In this document: one piece after another, positions 25,201-37,100 of the stretch
Layout of the letters: every line of letters begins with the position of its first letter
Numbering within the stretch: position 1 is the stretch's first letter
From: Alitta virens
Lineage: Eukaryota > Annelida > Polychaeta > Phyllodocida > Nereididae
Reading direction: 5' to 3'
NCBI GenBank assembly: GCA_932294295.1
Contig: OW028575.1
Coordinates: 13,892,058-13,956,057 of the forward strand
Length of the DNA: 64,000 nt
Made by a program: the position numbers and the translations under genes
The notes under the pieces: model-generated
Seen by the model: the letters and a program-made list of their open reading frames with translations, nothing else
Databases searched by the model: none
Told to the model about the DNA's origin: nothing

Positions 25201-25247
25201 AAATTGTCATATTTGAAGGAGCTGAAGTCTGTAATACCAAAGGGTAA
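7240..25247 (+). CDS. Unrecognised multi-exon gene, about 485 residues
   Basis: Phase-compatible exons: 7240-7481 (start ATG in TAATGG context), 13718-13885, 14722-14877, 17411-17525, 18825-18987, 19738-19915, 22823-22979 and, less surely, 24969-25247 (stop). The five central acceptors and donors are strong. The first donor (TTT/GTATAG) is weak but is the one whose phase joins exon 2. The N-terminus is acidic and Ser-rich (SSESSSESSDSG). Residues about 80-190 look like helical bundles (FDKLLSLYGALTKDLSEQL, QLKKFADQLISHIKEHNVRE). A Ser/Thr/Asn/Asp-rich linker spans exons 4-5, then a compact segment with VNICLPQLIAEMLACVNSDE follows. I do not recognise the family, and no catalytic motif is visible. 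The last exon runs into repeat-like TTGGC sequence after about 35 residues, so the true C-terminus may lie elsewhere. Intron 1 holds several transposon remnants. Confidence 0.55.
7540..7960. repeat. Repeat block built on AACTCGTTGAC in both orientations
   Basis: The motif CTCGTTGAC occurs at about 7546, 7582 and 7609 in forward orientation, and as GTCAACGAATT (about 7787) and ATCAACGAGTT (about 7926) in reverse. Partial copies such as GTTGACGAAATG lie in between. Forward copies are on the left and reverse copies on the right, as expected for a DNA element with inverted subterminal repeats. It begins within about 60 bases of the proposed end of the first exon of the flanking gene. No coding capacity is seen. 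Confidence 0.55.
8287..8993 (+). pseudogene. Broken zinc-finger ORF, probably a retroelement remnant
   Basis: Two overlapping frames share one coding character. The upstream frame (to 8532) encodes a leader containing MDLRPRQLSEFVAQVTSLQN and then stops. The other frame continues from about 8480 to 8993 and contains two Cys-Cys-His-His style fingers: CATCEKEVG with paired His about 15 residues on, then CPHC followed by ERSH. An Arg/Pro-rich tail follows. One frameshift near 8480-8530 would separate them. Such finger pairs are common at the N-terminus of ORFs of some non-LTR retrotransposons and in domesticated finger genes. Lying inside an intron beside a decayed Gypsy element, a transposon origin is more likely. 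No reverse transcriptase follows it. Confidence 0.45.
9085..9510 (-). pseudogene. Unrecognised 141-residue ORF near transposon remnants
   Basis: This frame on the minus strand is open for 141 codons and acidic. It has a patterned middle (MAPEYWSLDRLEYLHDRMWT, then MSAKEYQELDES) and an Arg-rich end. Composition is coding-like, with GC higher than the surrounding intron. It lies downstream of the Gypsy pol remnant in the same orientation but has no integrase or other motif I know. It may be a 3' ORF or a piece of another element. Function not assigned. Confidence 0.3.
11439..11998 (-). pseudogene. Reverse transcriptase fragment of the Gypsy element
   Basis: Two adjoining frames cover the palm and fingers: LGIIEPSHSPWSSPPVLIKK and FRFCVDYRQLN in the first (11998-11777), then HMDDTVV and GLRLKPSKCELF with FLGH in the second (11636-11439). 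The order and spacing match Ty3/Gypsy enzymes. The Tyr of the catalytic box is replaced by His, and the joining region (about 11776-11637) is shifted and contains a long C run, so no intact enzyme can be made. Confidence 0.85.
12479..13010 (-). pseudogene. Retropepsin-like aspartic protease fragment of the Gypsy element
   Basis: This is the best preserved part of the element. The frame includes the catalytic LLIDTGAQVSLL segment and the second conserved strand GLLGMDFL typical of clan AA proteases (here GLPGLLGMDFLKMHRTL). The fold length after the active site is about right for a retropepsin. It has lost its gag side and is out of frame with the downstream reverse transcriptase. Confidence 0.8.
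13011..13717. other. Intron sequence upstream of exon 2
   Basis: There is no gene here. A short tandem duplication at about 13088-13152 repeats a unit around TTGCACTTGACTTGACCTAT. The segment ends in a good acceptor (GTTTTAG) before the exon at 13718. Confidence 0.5.
14878..17410. other. Large intron with simple repeats
   Basis: No exon is supported. The sequence is AT-rich. At 17236-17335 it contains a degenerate TCAA tract that passes into a (TCTA)n microsatellite (17281-17332). A 117-codon frame at 16606-16959 has no recognisable features and is judged chance or old repeat. Confidence 0.5.
17236..17335. repeat. Compound TCAA / TCTA microsatellite
   Basis: About 45 bases of imperfect TCAA units run into about 50 bases of nearly perfect TCTA units, interrupted once by TCTG. 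It lies about 75 bases before an exon. Confidence 0.9.
18477..18662 (+). repeat. Dispersed repeat B, copy 1
   Basis: This copy is similar to 23939-24122 in the same orientation. Shared blocks include TTGTCAATGTTTTT near the left, GTTGAC followed by GCATTTC/GCGTTTC in the middle, and CCCACTTGG...ATCAA.G.GTCCCTGCT at the right. Both copies lie in introns of the same gene. Class not determined. Confidence 0.6.
18988..19737. other. Intron, no feature
   Basis: AT-rich intron with a G-rich patch at about 19206-19230. Nothing else is recognised. Confidence 0.4.
19916..22822. other. Large intron with repeat copies
   Basis: No exon is supported. It contains a G11 run (20606-20616) and copy 1 of dispersed repeat A (22518-22717) just before the next exon. 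The remaining sequence is AT-rich and featureless. Confidence 0.45.
22518..22717. repeat. Dispersed repeat A, copy 1
   Basis: The reverse complement of this block matches 40969-41167 at very roughly 90 percent by eye over about 200 bases, with sharp edges at both ends. Sharp limits and high identity mark a recently active short interspersed element. No tRNA boxes or long inverted ends are obvious. Confidence 0.85.
23939..24122 (+). repeat. Dispersed repeat B, copy 2
   Basis: This is the second copy of the element at 18477-18662, same orientation, with more divergence in the middle. Confidence 0.6.
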
Positions 25248-28127
25248 CCACCAGCATTTGTTGGTCTGTTATGGTAAAATTGTCAACCATCTTTAGGCTC
25301 ACTGTAGTTGTTTCTGGTTTTTTGCCAGTGTCCAAAACCTTTATTTCTCCATAAGTTGAATGAGGCATCAGCCATTTTGATTTCCAAGCCCTTGGGTCCT
25401 AGCTAGTAAACATTTTTGTTTGTTTAATGTTGTCCATTCTGTACTGGAATCCCCTAATCTGAGCCACATCCTGTTTTGATCATTCTGCAAGTTTTGCATC
25501 CAGCAGACAAGACTTTTAATTGATGGATTTTCTTCTTATTTTAGCTGAGGTTTGTTCGATTGGTTATACGCAGCACTAGTGAAGCCATCAAGCCACGCGT
25601 GAATGACCTCATAAAACCAAGTGTCAGATGTGATGTGTTTTTCACGAAGGAGTTTAATCTGTTCAATCGAAGGCATTTGAATATGTTTTACCAGTTCCTT
25701 TATGCATTTGGGTATATATATAGTTACTATTGAATGTTGTATTATATGCTCCATAACAATCATTTCATTATCGGAGATGCTATATATTCTGTTTTCGTAA
25801 CAACTGCATTGGTTGAACTCAACCATCTGGTAATTTAGATTGTTTAAGATTATTTACTTTGCTTTTGAACCAGTATTCATATTTATTATTGTTACTAATG
25901 AAACTTGTAATCTGTGAATCCACATGGAATTTTATTATTATATTATAAGCAAATGATCAACATACATTCTTGACACTATTAGTAACCTTATCACAGTGCA
26001 TCTAAAATATAAATGAAAATCTGCAACATGGAATTTCATACAAATATCTCCCTATACCATATACCGAATGGCTGTTAACAAAGGATTTTAATCTGAGTTT
26101 TAGAAAGCATAACTCAGAGTAGATTTCTATTTCCATTTTCCATGTGTAGATTAAGAAATAAATACAAGACGATAATATAATTATTATACTGATTGTGTCC
26201 CAAGAATGACTCAAGTTGATTGTTTTTATTTTGTTGTGTTTTCAACATTTGTGGAGGTAAATGCACCTCTGAGTAAATTATGTTTAGTTTGTTATATATA
26301 TATATTGTTATATTTTATTGTTATTGTTATTTAAATATAAATATGAAAAACATTTTGACAGAAACCCCTCAGGGCTTTCTGTGTCATTATAGGCACTTGG
26401 GTGTCCGAGGTTGATTCTTGTGGACTGTTACGGTACTGTTGAAGCATGGACATACTTTAGCCACTGTCCATAGTGCCCCAGAAGTTCCATGAACTGAGCC
26501 ACTGCATGTAAGAGCCCCTTCTTAACGAAACTGACCAAAATCAGCTAAAATATATATTTTTGCTTGAATTGGTGCTGTTCTTGATCCTAAATGGAAATGC
26601 CCATTGAAATGAAAGGAGTCCTGCAACCTACACTGTATGATTATATGAAAAAGGCTATTGATGTCTGGAGGACACCAGGAATCCTTAGGACACCAATAGA
26701 TCAATACTGTATAGGAATGATGGGAGTCCTGCAGCCTCCATTGTATGATTATGGGACAAGTGCTACTGATCTGATGCCAGATTCCAGTACAGACAGAATA
26801 TCTGGGAATCCTACTGTAGGAGCTGATGCAATAACTTTCTTACAACAGTAAGGTATGTTCATTAACTGGATCCTTAGTTGTTTTTTTTTAAACAATGTTT
26901 ACATGCCTTATTTGACTGATAGAAAGTGGAAAAAGTGATCGAACGGATGTAATGATCCTATTTCCTGACAACTCTATTCTTGCAGACTTGACAATATATT
27001 TCAATAACACAATGAGTCATATTTAATTTATTGCAAATATAAATATACATAATATATACTTTGTTATTTGTACAAACACATCATCTGTATGTGCATTGTA
27101 TGTCTGGATCATAATTGTGATTTGAGATAAATATTGCACTGTCAAATCTGAGTCTTTGTTATCATTTTATCTCTTGGCTGTGTTTACTACCATGTACATG
27201 TGTTGATGCTATTTTAAGTCACCATCAGCACCCCATCACTGCACTAGGGGTATCTTGCACTAGCCAATAGCAGGGGTGCCAGAGCAATGGGGTCACAGGT
27301 CACAGCTGTCAATCAAACTTGAAATCTGCTAGCCTCTGATGTAGATTAGGCTTTTATATCATCATTATGCTCAATGGTCCAAGACCCAAAGTTTGCACAC
27401 CATTAGTTCTACCTTTAACTGTGCCAAAAATGACAGTGTGGCATTGGTTTTAACCAGGGTTTTTTGGGATATTGTGCTCGGTCAGTTGAACCAGCTGAAC
27501 GATTTGAAGTTCCTGCCCATTTTGGCCTGTGCAGCCATTGGCTGCTATTTATCATGTTCATACCTCCCAGCCGTCCTTTGACCAATCTGATGCACAAGCA
27601 AGATATTTAAAGAGAACATTGTCAAATAACCATTACTAAGCTAAAACATTGAAGTCAAACTTATTCATATATACATTATTGGTTCACTGTGTAACAAAAT
27701 AAATGGACTACCATTGAAGCAAAAATGTAAACTGAAAACAAGAGCAGGGCACCATAGTTGCCTAATTGTCAAGATGATAATAAATCACTGGTTCAACTCT
27801 ACATTTTTTATTTAAATATGTATTGTAATTTATTGCTCTGACATCAATTTATCACATATGAAATACTTTATTGAAATATCCAAAAATAACTATCACAGCA
27901 TACAACAAACATTTATCCAATGCTACTACTGTTACACAGCAATTCACCAGTAATAACATCAAATTAGAGACATCGTTTGCATAAAATACCATAATCAATG
28001 CTGCTGTAATCAAATGGGCAAATTACAACCTCCGCCATGATTACAATGATTTCATGTCTGTTTAGTCCCTGATAGGATATTGTCTGAAGGTTTTGAAAAG
28101 TAGCCTTAGCCATCACAGCTGACTGAT
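25248..28127. other. Intergenic / 3' UTR region between convergent genes
   Basis: The plus-strand unrecognised gene and the minus-strand ACAD10-like gene both end into this region. At 26609-26760 a block of about 35 bases around GGAGTCCTGCA...TGTATGATTAT is directly repeated about 100 bases apart inside an 86-codon frame. I do not call the frame a gene because no acceptor precedes it and the repeat explains its similarity. A minus-strand AATAAA lies at 27867-27872. Confidence 0.45.
27867..27872 (-). promoter_or_regulatory. Candidate polyadenylation signal of the ACAD10-like gene
   Basis: AATAAA on the minus strand lies about 255 bases after the stop codon, which would give a short 3' untranslated region. 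Other AATAAA-like sites lie further on, so the choice is tentative. Confidence 0.45.
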
Positions 28128-31100
28128 TTAAATTTTTGATTGCTTTCTGAATTCCATCTTTGCAAGTGACTTCAGGTGCACCTCATCGGGCCCATCAGCC
28201 AAGCGTATGACTCTAGCCCAGGTGAAAAAGTTGGCCAATGGAGTGTCTTGACAAACGCCTTCACCTCCAAACAACTGGAATGGAAATTTAAAATTAATCC
28301 TGCATGTGTTTCAAATGCGAAAATGGCAAAGTCAATCAATAGCAATTGATGTAAAATCGGCGCCGGTGGTGCCCCCCTCTCGATCTTCAATATACGAAAG
28401 TCATAACAAACAGTAAAATCTGAATTTTGAGACCCATTTGTTATCATTTGCACTAGCACGATTTTGTGTTTCTGAGCGAAGCTTCCATTTTACACTTAAT
28501 ACAATATAACTGTCCTATTTGGCAACAATGAAATTCATAGAAATAGGACAACATTTTCCTTACCTGTATTGCTCTATCAGCTACTGTCTGAGCCATATTT
28601 GGTGCTGCTATCTTTATCATGGCTATTTCGGGTGCTGCTACCTAAAAAGCAAAAAACATTAAATTCAGCGTGAATCACATCCCTGTTACGAACCACTCCA
28701 TTTAATTTGATTTATCTCGTTTTTTCACTCAAGTTTTCTACACTCTACTGTACAGTTTTAAGAACATAACTGGATCACCTTGAACATATCTGGACCACCA
28801 TAGAATGTATAAATTTATAACTTCCAAAATTTAGAATTTAGCCAAGGTAACCAACAAAGAAAAATATATTGAAACCTATTTCCTACAAATGCTCCTACAG
28901 GTCTTTCAAGAATTTCAATGAAGAGTCGTACTGCAGGGATTTTTCTCAAGTCCCCTGCCATGTGGCATAATTATGCGTTTGACAGAACATCATCAATGAT
29001 CATGCACCATTGAAATAAAATTAATGTAGGTATTGGGAATTTAAGGGGTTTCAAGATATTATACTTAATTATCCAGGGGGTAATTAAAGATCAAAGTAAA
29101 AGTAAAATTTACAAATTGGGTGATTTTCATTGTTCTCATGCAGATGTTTCACTCAAAAAATGTTTCTTAGGTAATGTTACTGCATTCAGTTGTCATTTAT
29201 GACGTCTGGGGTTAATTGAATTAACCACTTTGAGTCTACCAGTATGTTCCAACAATGTTAATGACCCCATAGGGTAATCTACCCCTATGAGGTAAAATGT
29301 TATAACTTCATTCTAGATGATGAGATCTTCCTGTCTTTGACCGGGATCCTCGAACTGCGAGGGTCCCTGGAAACTCGTTTAGAGCAACTCACCAAAGTTC
29401 TTACACAACTTACCCAGCCACTATTGACCTATGAACCTCGATTCAAAGGTGCTCAATATTATACAAGGAATACAATACGGCCAGAATTAGGATATTGTAT
29501 GCTCTCTCCAAAGCAATCTAGAGCGATGAATATATGACTATTTTGTGCGTCTGGCAATATGTTGTATGTGCGTAGCGATAATGTAAATATAGTACACCTC
29601 AGTTTCGGTAGACTGCTAGCTGACGCTCGCAAAATAATTAAGCAGTCTACGGGTAGACAGGAGATCATTATTAAATTTGGTTTATATACACCTGTGGATG
29701 CTGCCATCATGTCAGAATATTTTCAATGCATCTCTGTTTCTTTGCAAGAGTAAATATGGTGCTTCATGATGAAGCCCTCTGCTCATGTTGCACAAGTACA
29801 AGCTGAATATTTGTTATTGTTATTATTGCTGTAAGTGCTGTATCAAAGATATGAGAGGTGCATAGAACAAGTAGTAAATTATTCCAACCTTATTGCCGAC
29901 CGTGTCCATCATGTAAGCAGCTTTTAACGTAAGCAGCCGACATTGCTCAACATCTACCCTGGACTGAGCGATGTCGATCTGGATCTTTGAACGTTGAGCC
30001 AAAGGTTTTCCAAACGTTACACGTTGCTGGGACTGAAAATGGAAACATTCTTTGTCAATCGTTATAATGAATCAATCATTTCTAATCTGTTGAAGTTGCT
30101 CATAATCAGATTTTTCCTTATTTCATCAAAGTGTTGGGGAATTTATCGTAATTAAACAACCTGTCACAAGAAGTGGACTTGATAAAAAGCCACTACCTCC
30201 AAGACTGTATTTCTGAGTTGAAATTCTCAACTTTAAAGTCAGTTTTCAATTGGGTTCAAATAAATTTACTTAAGTTTTGGGAGATTTGTACTGTTGGATA
30301 TTTTCTTTCATATCGATACAAAATGTCAAAAAGTGCATAGTTCATTTTAGGACACCTTTAGCATTACTATTAAAGGATTATATCACTACAGTGTATTACA
30401 CTGACAACATTACCTACCCGCTCAACCATAAGTTGAATTGCACGCTCAGCTGATCCAATCAGACGCATGCAATGATGGATTCGCCCCGGACCAAGTCGAC
30501 CTTGAGCAATTAGAAATCCTGCTCCTTCTCCGACAAGCATATTTCCCAAGGGCACTCGCACATTCTCGAACTTCACTTCAGCATGTCCATCTGACAATTA
30601 GCAACAATACCAATAATAGAAAATGGAAAATAGTTATTCCAGTACATTGCTGTGTTTACACTATGGAATGGATGTGTGGCAGGCCACCCATGCACTCTAC
30701 TGTAAAATTGTCATTAGTGCAGAGCTTAGAATAAGTTGCTATTTGTTTTACTGCATAATCAAACGGCTAGGTAGCATAAGTCTCCTAATTCACTGCAATC
30801 TATATTTATACCAAGATATTATTAAGAGTAATTGAAATTCAGCAAAACAATTTAGCCGTATACATAATTATATAAGTAATTTGTAAACTACTGCACATTA
30901 ACACACTCCCCTTCAAACTGAAGGTATTGTGTAAAGTCAGCTGAGAGCTACATGCACTTCAGGCTGACAGCAAACTAGATTTTGTAGTAGAATGTATATA
31001 AATGAGACATGAATCCGAATAATTCCAAATTCTCCAAATAAATGTGTTCAGTACTTACGAGGAGCATCATCACCTCCCAAAACATACAAGGGTCGTACTA

Positions 31101-34100
31101 TATTGACACCTGGTGCATCCATAGGCACAATGATCATACTTTGCTGCTTATGAGTCGGTGCAGAGGTGTCTGATTTACCCATGAAGATGCATATTTTGCA
31201 TCTTGGGTCCATTGCACCTGTACAATACAAGATTTAGACAAAAAAGTTAAAAGATACCACAAGTAAGTTTTGTAATACAAGCAAATGCATTATTTCCGCA
31301 ACAAAATGCGTTATTTTTTCTTTTTCCCCTTGTATCTTACCTGAGGTCCACCATTTATGTCCATTAATGACATATTCATTGCCCACTCTTTGGATGGAGG
31401 CCTGGATATTAGTTGCATCTGATGATGCCACACCATACTCTGTCATACCTGTTGGTGATTCAATAAACAGTCCATTGGTAATAAACATTGTAAAGTCGAT
31501 TGAAACTGCTTGGAGGGTGATAATTTAAGGACTATCAACCAATACATTTACCATGACAATTAAATAACAAATACTCAAGACACCCTTTTCACACAGCAGC
31601 CATGTTGGCAGTTTTGCCTTATTGACTATGCACTCAGAATAAGTCTCAGATATAGTATTGTGATGTCATAATATATTACATAATCAAAATGAGGTCAATG
31701 AGGCAAAAATACCAAGATGGCTGCAGTGTGAAAAGGGTATACACTGTATACAGTTGAAACAAAGCAGTGCAATGCACTGTAATATAAGGTGTCTTACCAA
31801 AGCAAGACCTGATTTTTCCCTCCAACAAAGGCTTGAGCCATTTCTCCTTTTGTTCCTCAGTTCCGTATCTTACTAAAACTTCCATGTTGCCGGTGTCTGG
31901 TGCACTGCAGTTGAATATCTGTCAAAAATTAATTATTCAGTATTCAATACTTGCAATTGCAAACCACCATTGTGTGAGATAAGTAATAATTTCATTTCAG
32001 TACCTAATACAACCAAGTCGTTGGTTAAATCACTATGTAGATTTTACCGGAATTTTAGTTTTATTTGTTGTCTTTCTGTAATATTACCTCAGGGGCAAAT
32101 GAGCATTTTCCCGTCTCTTCGCAGATGTATGCGTATTCCACATTTGTGAGACCACCTCCGTATTTCTGCTGTGGATCGCTGTCTCTGGGAAGGAACAGAT
32201 TCCAGAGTCCTGCAGCTTTGGCTTCAGCCTGTAAAAATTTAATGGTGGAACAAGTCAACTAAATTTCACATAAGGAAAATATTAATGGTACAAATGCATT
32301 TTAGAGTCTATTTAACAAGACAATATACACGATACTAACTGTCAAAAACAGTAGTGAAATTAAGTCAACAACAATTATGCACATTTACCCATCCAATGGC
32401 TTACAGTAAAACTTCTTCATATCATATACTAATGAGAAAGAACTTTTTATAATTGTGGTTTCTTTCAACCTTATAATTATCTACAACAAATATACACTTC
32501 ACAAACCTTTAGTTCCTCTAGTTTTGGAAATATAGTCCATTTGGTTTGCGGGTTGCTGTGGTATTTGAAGAACTCTGCCTCCAAGGGAATTATCTTTGTT
32601 TGGATGAAGTCTTTGACACGACCATGCAAATCGCGGGCTCGTGGTGACAAGGCTGATACCGACAGAGGCATACTACCTGACAGTTATCATAGGGATTTTG
32701 TTAAATTAAAGTATTAATTAAAGAGTTTATCATCCTTTTGGATTCATCATTAATAATTGACCCTGCAGATCAAGTTAAGTTTCTAATAACAAAAAGACAT
32801 ACATTTCAAAGTTTTGGATAACTTGCAATGATTTTATATTTCTTTAATATTATTCTATTCTTTGGTGAAACTGAGATAATGTTTATTCCAAAGGAAAGAA
32901 AAAAGAGCTGACGTCAGTGACTGGTCATAAATTACGCAATAAACAGGTGGCCATTAAGGCAAGTGTGACTATATATCCAATGATATCCCACCCACCTGGA
33001 ATGTCAACTGTTTGTTTCATGTTTGCTGATGTGCTGAAATGCCGCTGTCCACCGATTGGAGAAGGTTTTGTACCCGTAGAACCTGAGGATGTAGGTGACT
33101 TGGTCTGAGATGCTATTTCCCAGGCGGTGTCAGAAATTATACTCCCTATAAGACCCGCTTGCTCTGCTGTGCTGGAACTGGCCTGCCCTGGTGACAAAGT
33201 CATTATTTAAAACAACAGGTATCATCATAGGCCCACATGTGTTACTATACATCTGTGATTGTGCAAAAATTAACTTGCAATATAAAAATATTGAAAATGC
33301 TATTCTCATTATACCTAAAATTAAATGGCTTCTTGTCCTCCAGAAAGACGGTCCAAACCATTGTTTTATGACGTAATTACACAATCAGATTATTGAGTGC
33401 TGTTGATGACGTTTTGACCAAACATTAGTTGGACCATCAGCCTCTTTTAACACTTGTTTAATTATAAGATGCCCATAGCGATAACAGTTACAGCATACAT
33501 GCATTTCAAGTATTTAGCCAAGAAATGCATTCTTATATGGTTCTATTGTTTGTTACTGATTCACAGAATGATACTTATGACACACTTTCACCACAATAAA
33601 TCTGATTTCATTGCAATTCAAATATAACATGGCAATTCAACAATCTTATGCAAAACTGTTATTTATCACAAACAACTTCCAAGCACTTTACCTGTTAGCA
33701 GATGATTCTAAAAGAACCTCCAGAAAACAACTTGTGGACATTAGACTGACATATTATACAGATAAGATTAAGATAAGCATCAGAATAAAGTGAGGTGTTT
33801 AAATCGTAACATTACAAAGGGTTCATGTTGTTCAGACATGCTGACCTTCACTGAACCATGACATGACACTTTAGTGCCCTACTTACATACATCCTTGACA
33901 TTGAAAGCAAGCATATATAGTGGTTTAGTGATTTATACTTGCACACAAAGTTTTACAATGTACTGTTTTCTGAACTCTAAAAATAAATTGCAGCAAGGAG
34001 AGAAATATAAATGTTTAATCCTGGCCCCAGGCACACTTCATGAGCAACATCCCAGCTGGATGTCGCTTGGATGAGACATAAACTGGCAATCCCTTGTACT

Positions 34101-37100
34101 CAGTGTCTATGCTGAGGCAAGTAAAAGACCCCGCCCATGGGGTATATGCGTAACATGGGTAGAGTACTCCTCTCTCTCTCTCACCTCATCAATCAAACCT
34201 TGTTAGTGGCAAGAACTTTCCTTACAGAGCTGCACTTTCGTTTTTTATAACCTGAAAAAGGGTTCATATGAAAAGACTAACCTTGCAAAGCTCTTTTATA
34301 GACTCCCTGCAGAATGGCCGCAAATCGGAAGCACACAAATGCTACGTAAAATTCCCAGTTGGGGATGTCAGGCATACCCATGTGATGGCAATACATTCGT
34401 CTGTATTCGTCTACACTTGGGATTCCAAGACTCTTCAGATCAGTGCCGCCAAATCCTAATAAAGCAATATATAAATATTGTAAAACTTAGCAATAAAACA
34501 ATGGTTCATCAGCAAAATAACACTTACATGGATAATACTGAATAAATGTTATTGTGCGAATGTTTTAGTTGGAGTTTCAAATTAGTTTTAATAGAGATTT
34601 TTATTCCAATAACTTTTCAAATGGCAAGGCAAATTATTTTGAAACTCATCAAGACTGAAATTAAATCATCAGAACACTCAGTAAATTTTCCAGAATTGGC
34701 AGTGCAGGAAAATTATCAAGTCCTAATAGTGACCTTGACCTACATTTTATGGTCACTAAGGCGATTGTTTTGTAGAGAGACTGTTAGTTTGACAACTGTA
34801 TGGGTTGATTCGACAAGACAGTTTGATGTGAATTACCTCTGAACTGCTTTATTGAATCAGGAAAGTAGTAAACTGAACAGTTTGTTGCCAGGTCCGTTAC
34901 GGGATCACCTAGGGTAGACAACTCCCAATCCAAAATAGCGACAACTTCTAGCGTTTTTGGGTCATATATCAAGTTGTCCAGTCTATAACACAAATGATGA
35001 AGAAGAAGAATAAGATTACAAGTGTACACTGTAGGCAAATTGGTCAATGCAAGCAAGTGGCACATGGCCTTGACCATTCAATTTAAATATTTTTAATGTG
35101 TGTGTGTTATTTATCAAACAGAACAATACTTACCTAAAGTCACCATGAACAACTGTGGTAGTTTCCTTTTCAGGCATATATTTTGGAAGCCATTCGATCA
35201 ATTTATTCATGGAATCTATTTCACCAGTTTTGGAAGACTCATATTGCTTTGCCCATCTTGAGTAATTTCTCATCATGTAGTTACCTGAAATTTCAAGCAA
35301 CTCCTCAGATTTAATTACATCTGTCCATTTCATCCTTAATTATGACAGTTAACCAGTTAAATTAAAACACGTTTGACTACATTATTCCTACTTACCAATT
35401 TTGCCAAAATCTGTCAACTCAGCTTTTTCGATGTTGACTCTGTGAATCTTGGCTAAAACTTCGGCCATTTTGCTGTAAATTATTGTGCGTTGTTCTGCAG
35501 TACATTCAGGCAGGAGAGGATTTTTGAAAACTACGCCTTTCACATGATCCATCATGTAAAACGGTGTTCCTAACAAGCTGAAAGAAATGACAACAATAAA
35601 ATACACAGTATTATCACAAAGTCTTATAAGTCCCCTTCATGACATTTGCAAGTTCACCAGCTCAAACAGTCACCCAAAAACACAATCAAAACAAAGAAAT
35701 ACATTATCCTCTACCTCTCATCTTCGCAGAGACCCAACATTTTGGGGACCGGAACTCCATAGTCATACAATGCCTTCATGACTTTGTATTCTCTCTCCAC
35801 AGCATGGGCTGATGGTAGCAACTTCCCTGGCTGTATAAATTAAGTTATGTTATATAATTATATGTATTATCATTCTGAGTATGAGAAGAACATCAAATGC
35901 AATATCACAACATTGTTTGTTCATTGCTACAATTATTTGTTCATAATTATAATATTGTTTAGTTATACCATTGCTCATAAGTTGTTTTGTTACTAAAACA
36001 TTGTTTGTTCATGTCACAACATTTATTCCAACAACATTTTAATTGTGACAACATTGTTTGTACAATGTTCCAACAACGTTTGTTCATTGCTACAACAATG
36101 TTTGTACAATGATAATCTTATTCCAACATTGTTGGCTCATAGTTACAATGATAAAGTTCCAACACTAGTTGCTTATTGTTTCAGAAATGTTTGGTTAGTG
36201 ATAACATTTTTCAACCATTGTTCTTTTAATTATTACATTGTGTAGTGAGATTATTTATGCAACATTGTTTTTTTTCAAAGTGACAACATTGTCTGCTCAA
36301 TGATAAAATTGTGGTTGTTCATCATTAAATCATTGTTTGTTCCTTGATATTATTCTTTAATGAATGTTTGTTGTTACATCGTTTATTTAGTGATAATCAT
36401 GTTTCAACACTGTTCATTTACAACATTGTTTGTTCATCATTACAACATTGTTTGTTCAGTGATAATCACTTACTGGCTTCTTTCTCAGGACCATGTTTTT
36501 ATTGGCATATCGTACAAAGTAAGTTGGGTTGGACTGACCATGCTCAAAACACCTGACCGTTGGCATTTCTGAAATGAAAGATTAAACAATCGACTCAGAA
36601 TGACTGCTCAATCCTCAAATGTCACCTGTTCAAATAAGTCATGAATAAATTTCAACAAACCAACACCTAGTATAAAAATATATCAAGCTATTTACCATCA
36701 CCTTTCGCATGCAATTTCAATACCCAGTTGAGAAAACTCTTGAGCTTCTTTTTGTCAATCCTTAGCCGTTCTGGAACAGCAACAGTGCCATCTGCATACC
36801 CTTGCACTTCAAACCCAAGAACAGATTCCAGATCCCGGATAGCTTGTTGTGTATTCTCAACCTGTAATAATGATATCAACCAGCAGAATTGCAATTTGTT
36901 ACATAGAACTGTTTTACTCATGAATCATACAGTCTGTGATCAATAGCTTTTTCAATTTCATGCTGGGCTGGTATGATAACAGAAGCCTGGAATCAAGAAA
37001 TAAGTCAACAAGACTCATAAAAAAATTGCGAAAAACTGGGTGTTAACAATGCCACAACCTTACATGAGATTTACATAAAATGTGACTTACAAAGATGTAA

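Noticed and set aside
26591..26851. 86-codon frame with an internal duplication, as a last exon or small gene
   Set aside because: A stop lies directly before the ATG, there is no polypyrimidine acceptor, and the peptide repeat follows from a direct DNA repeat.
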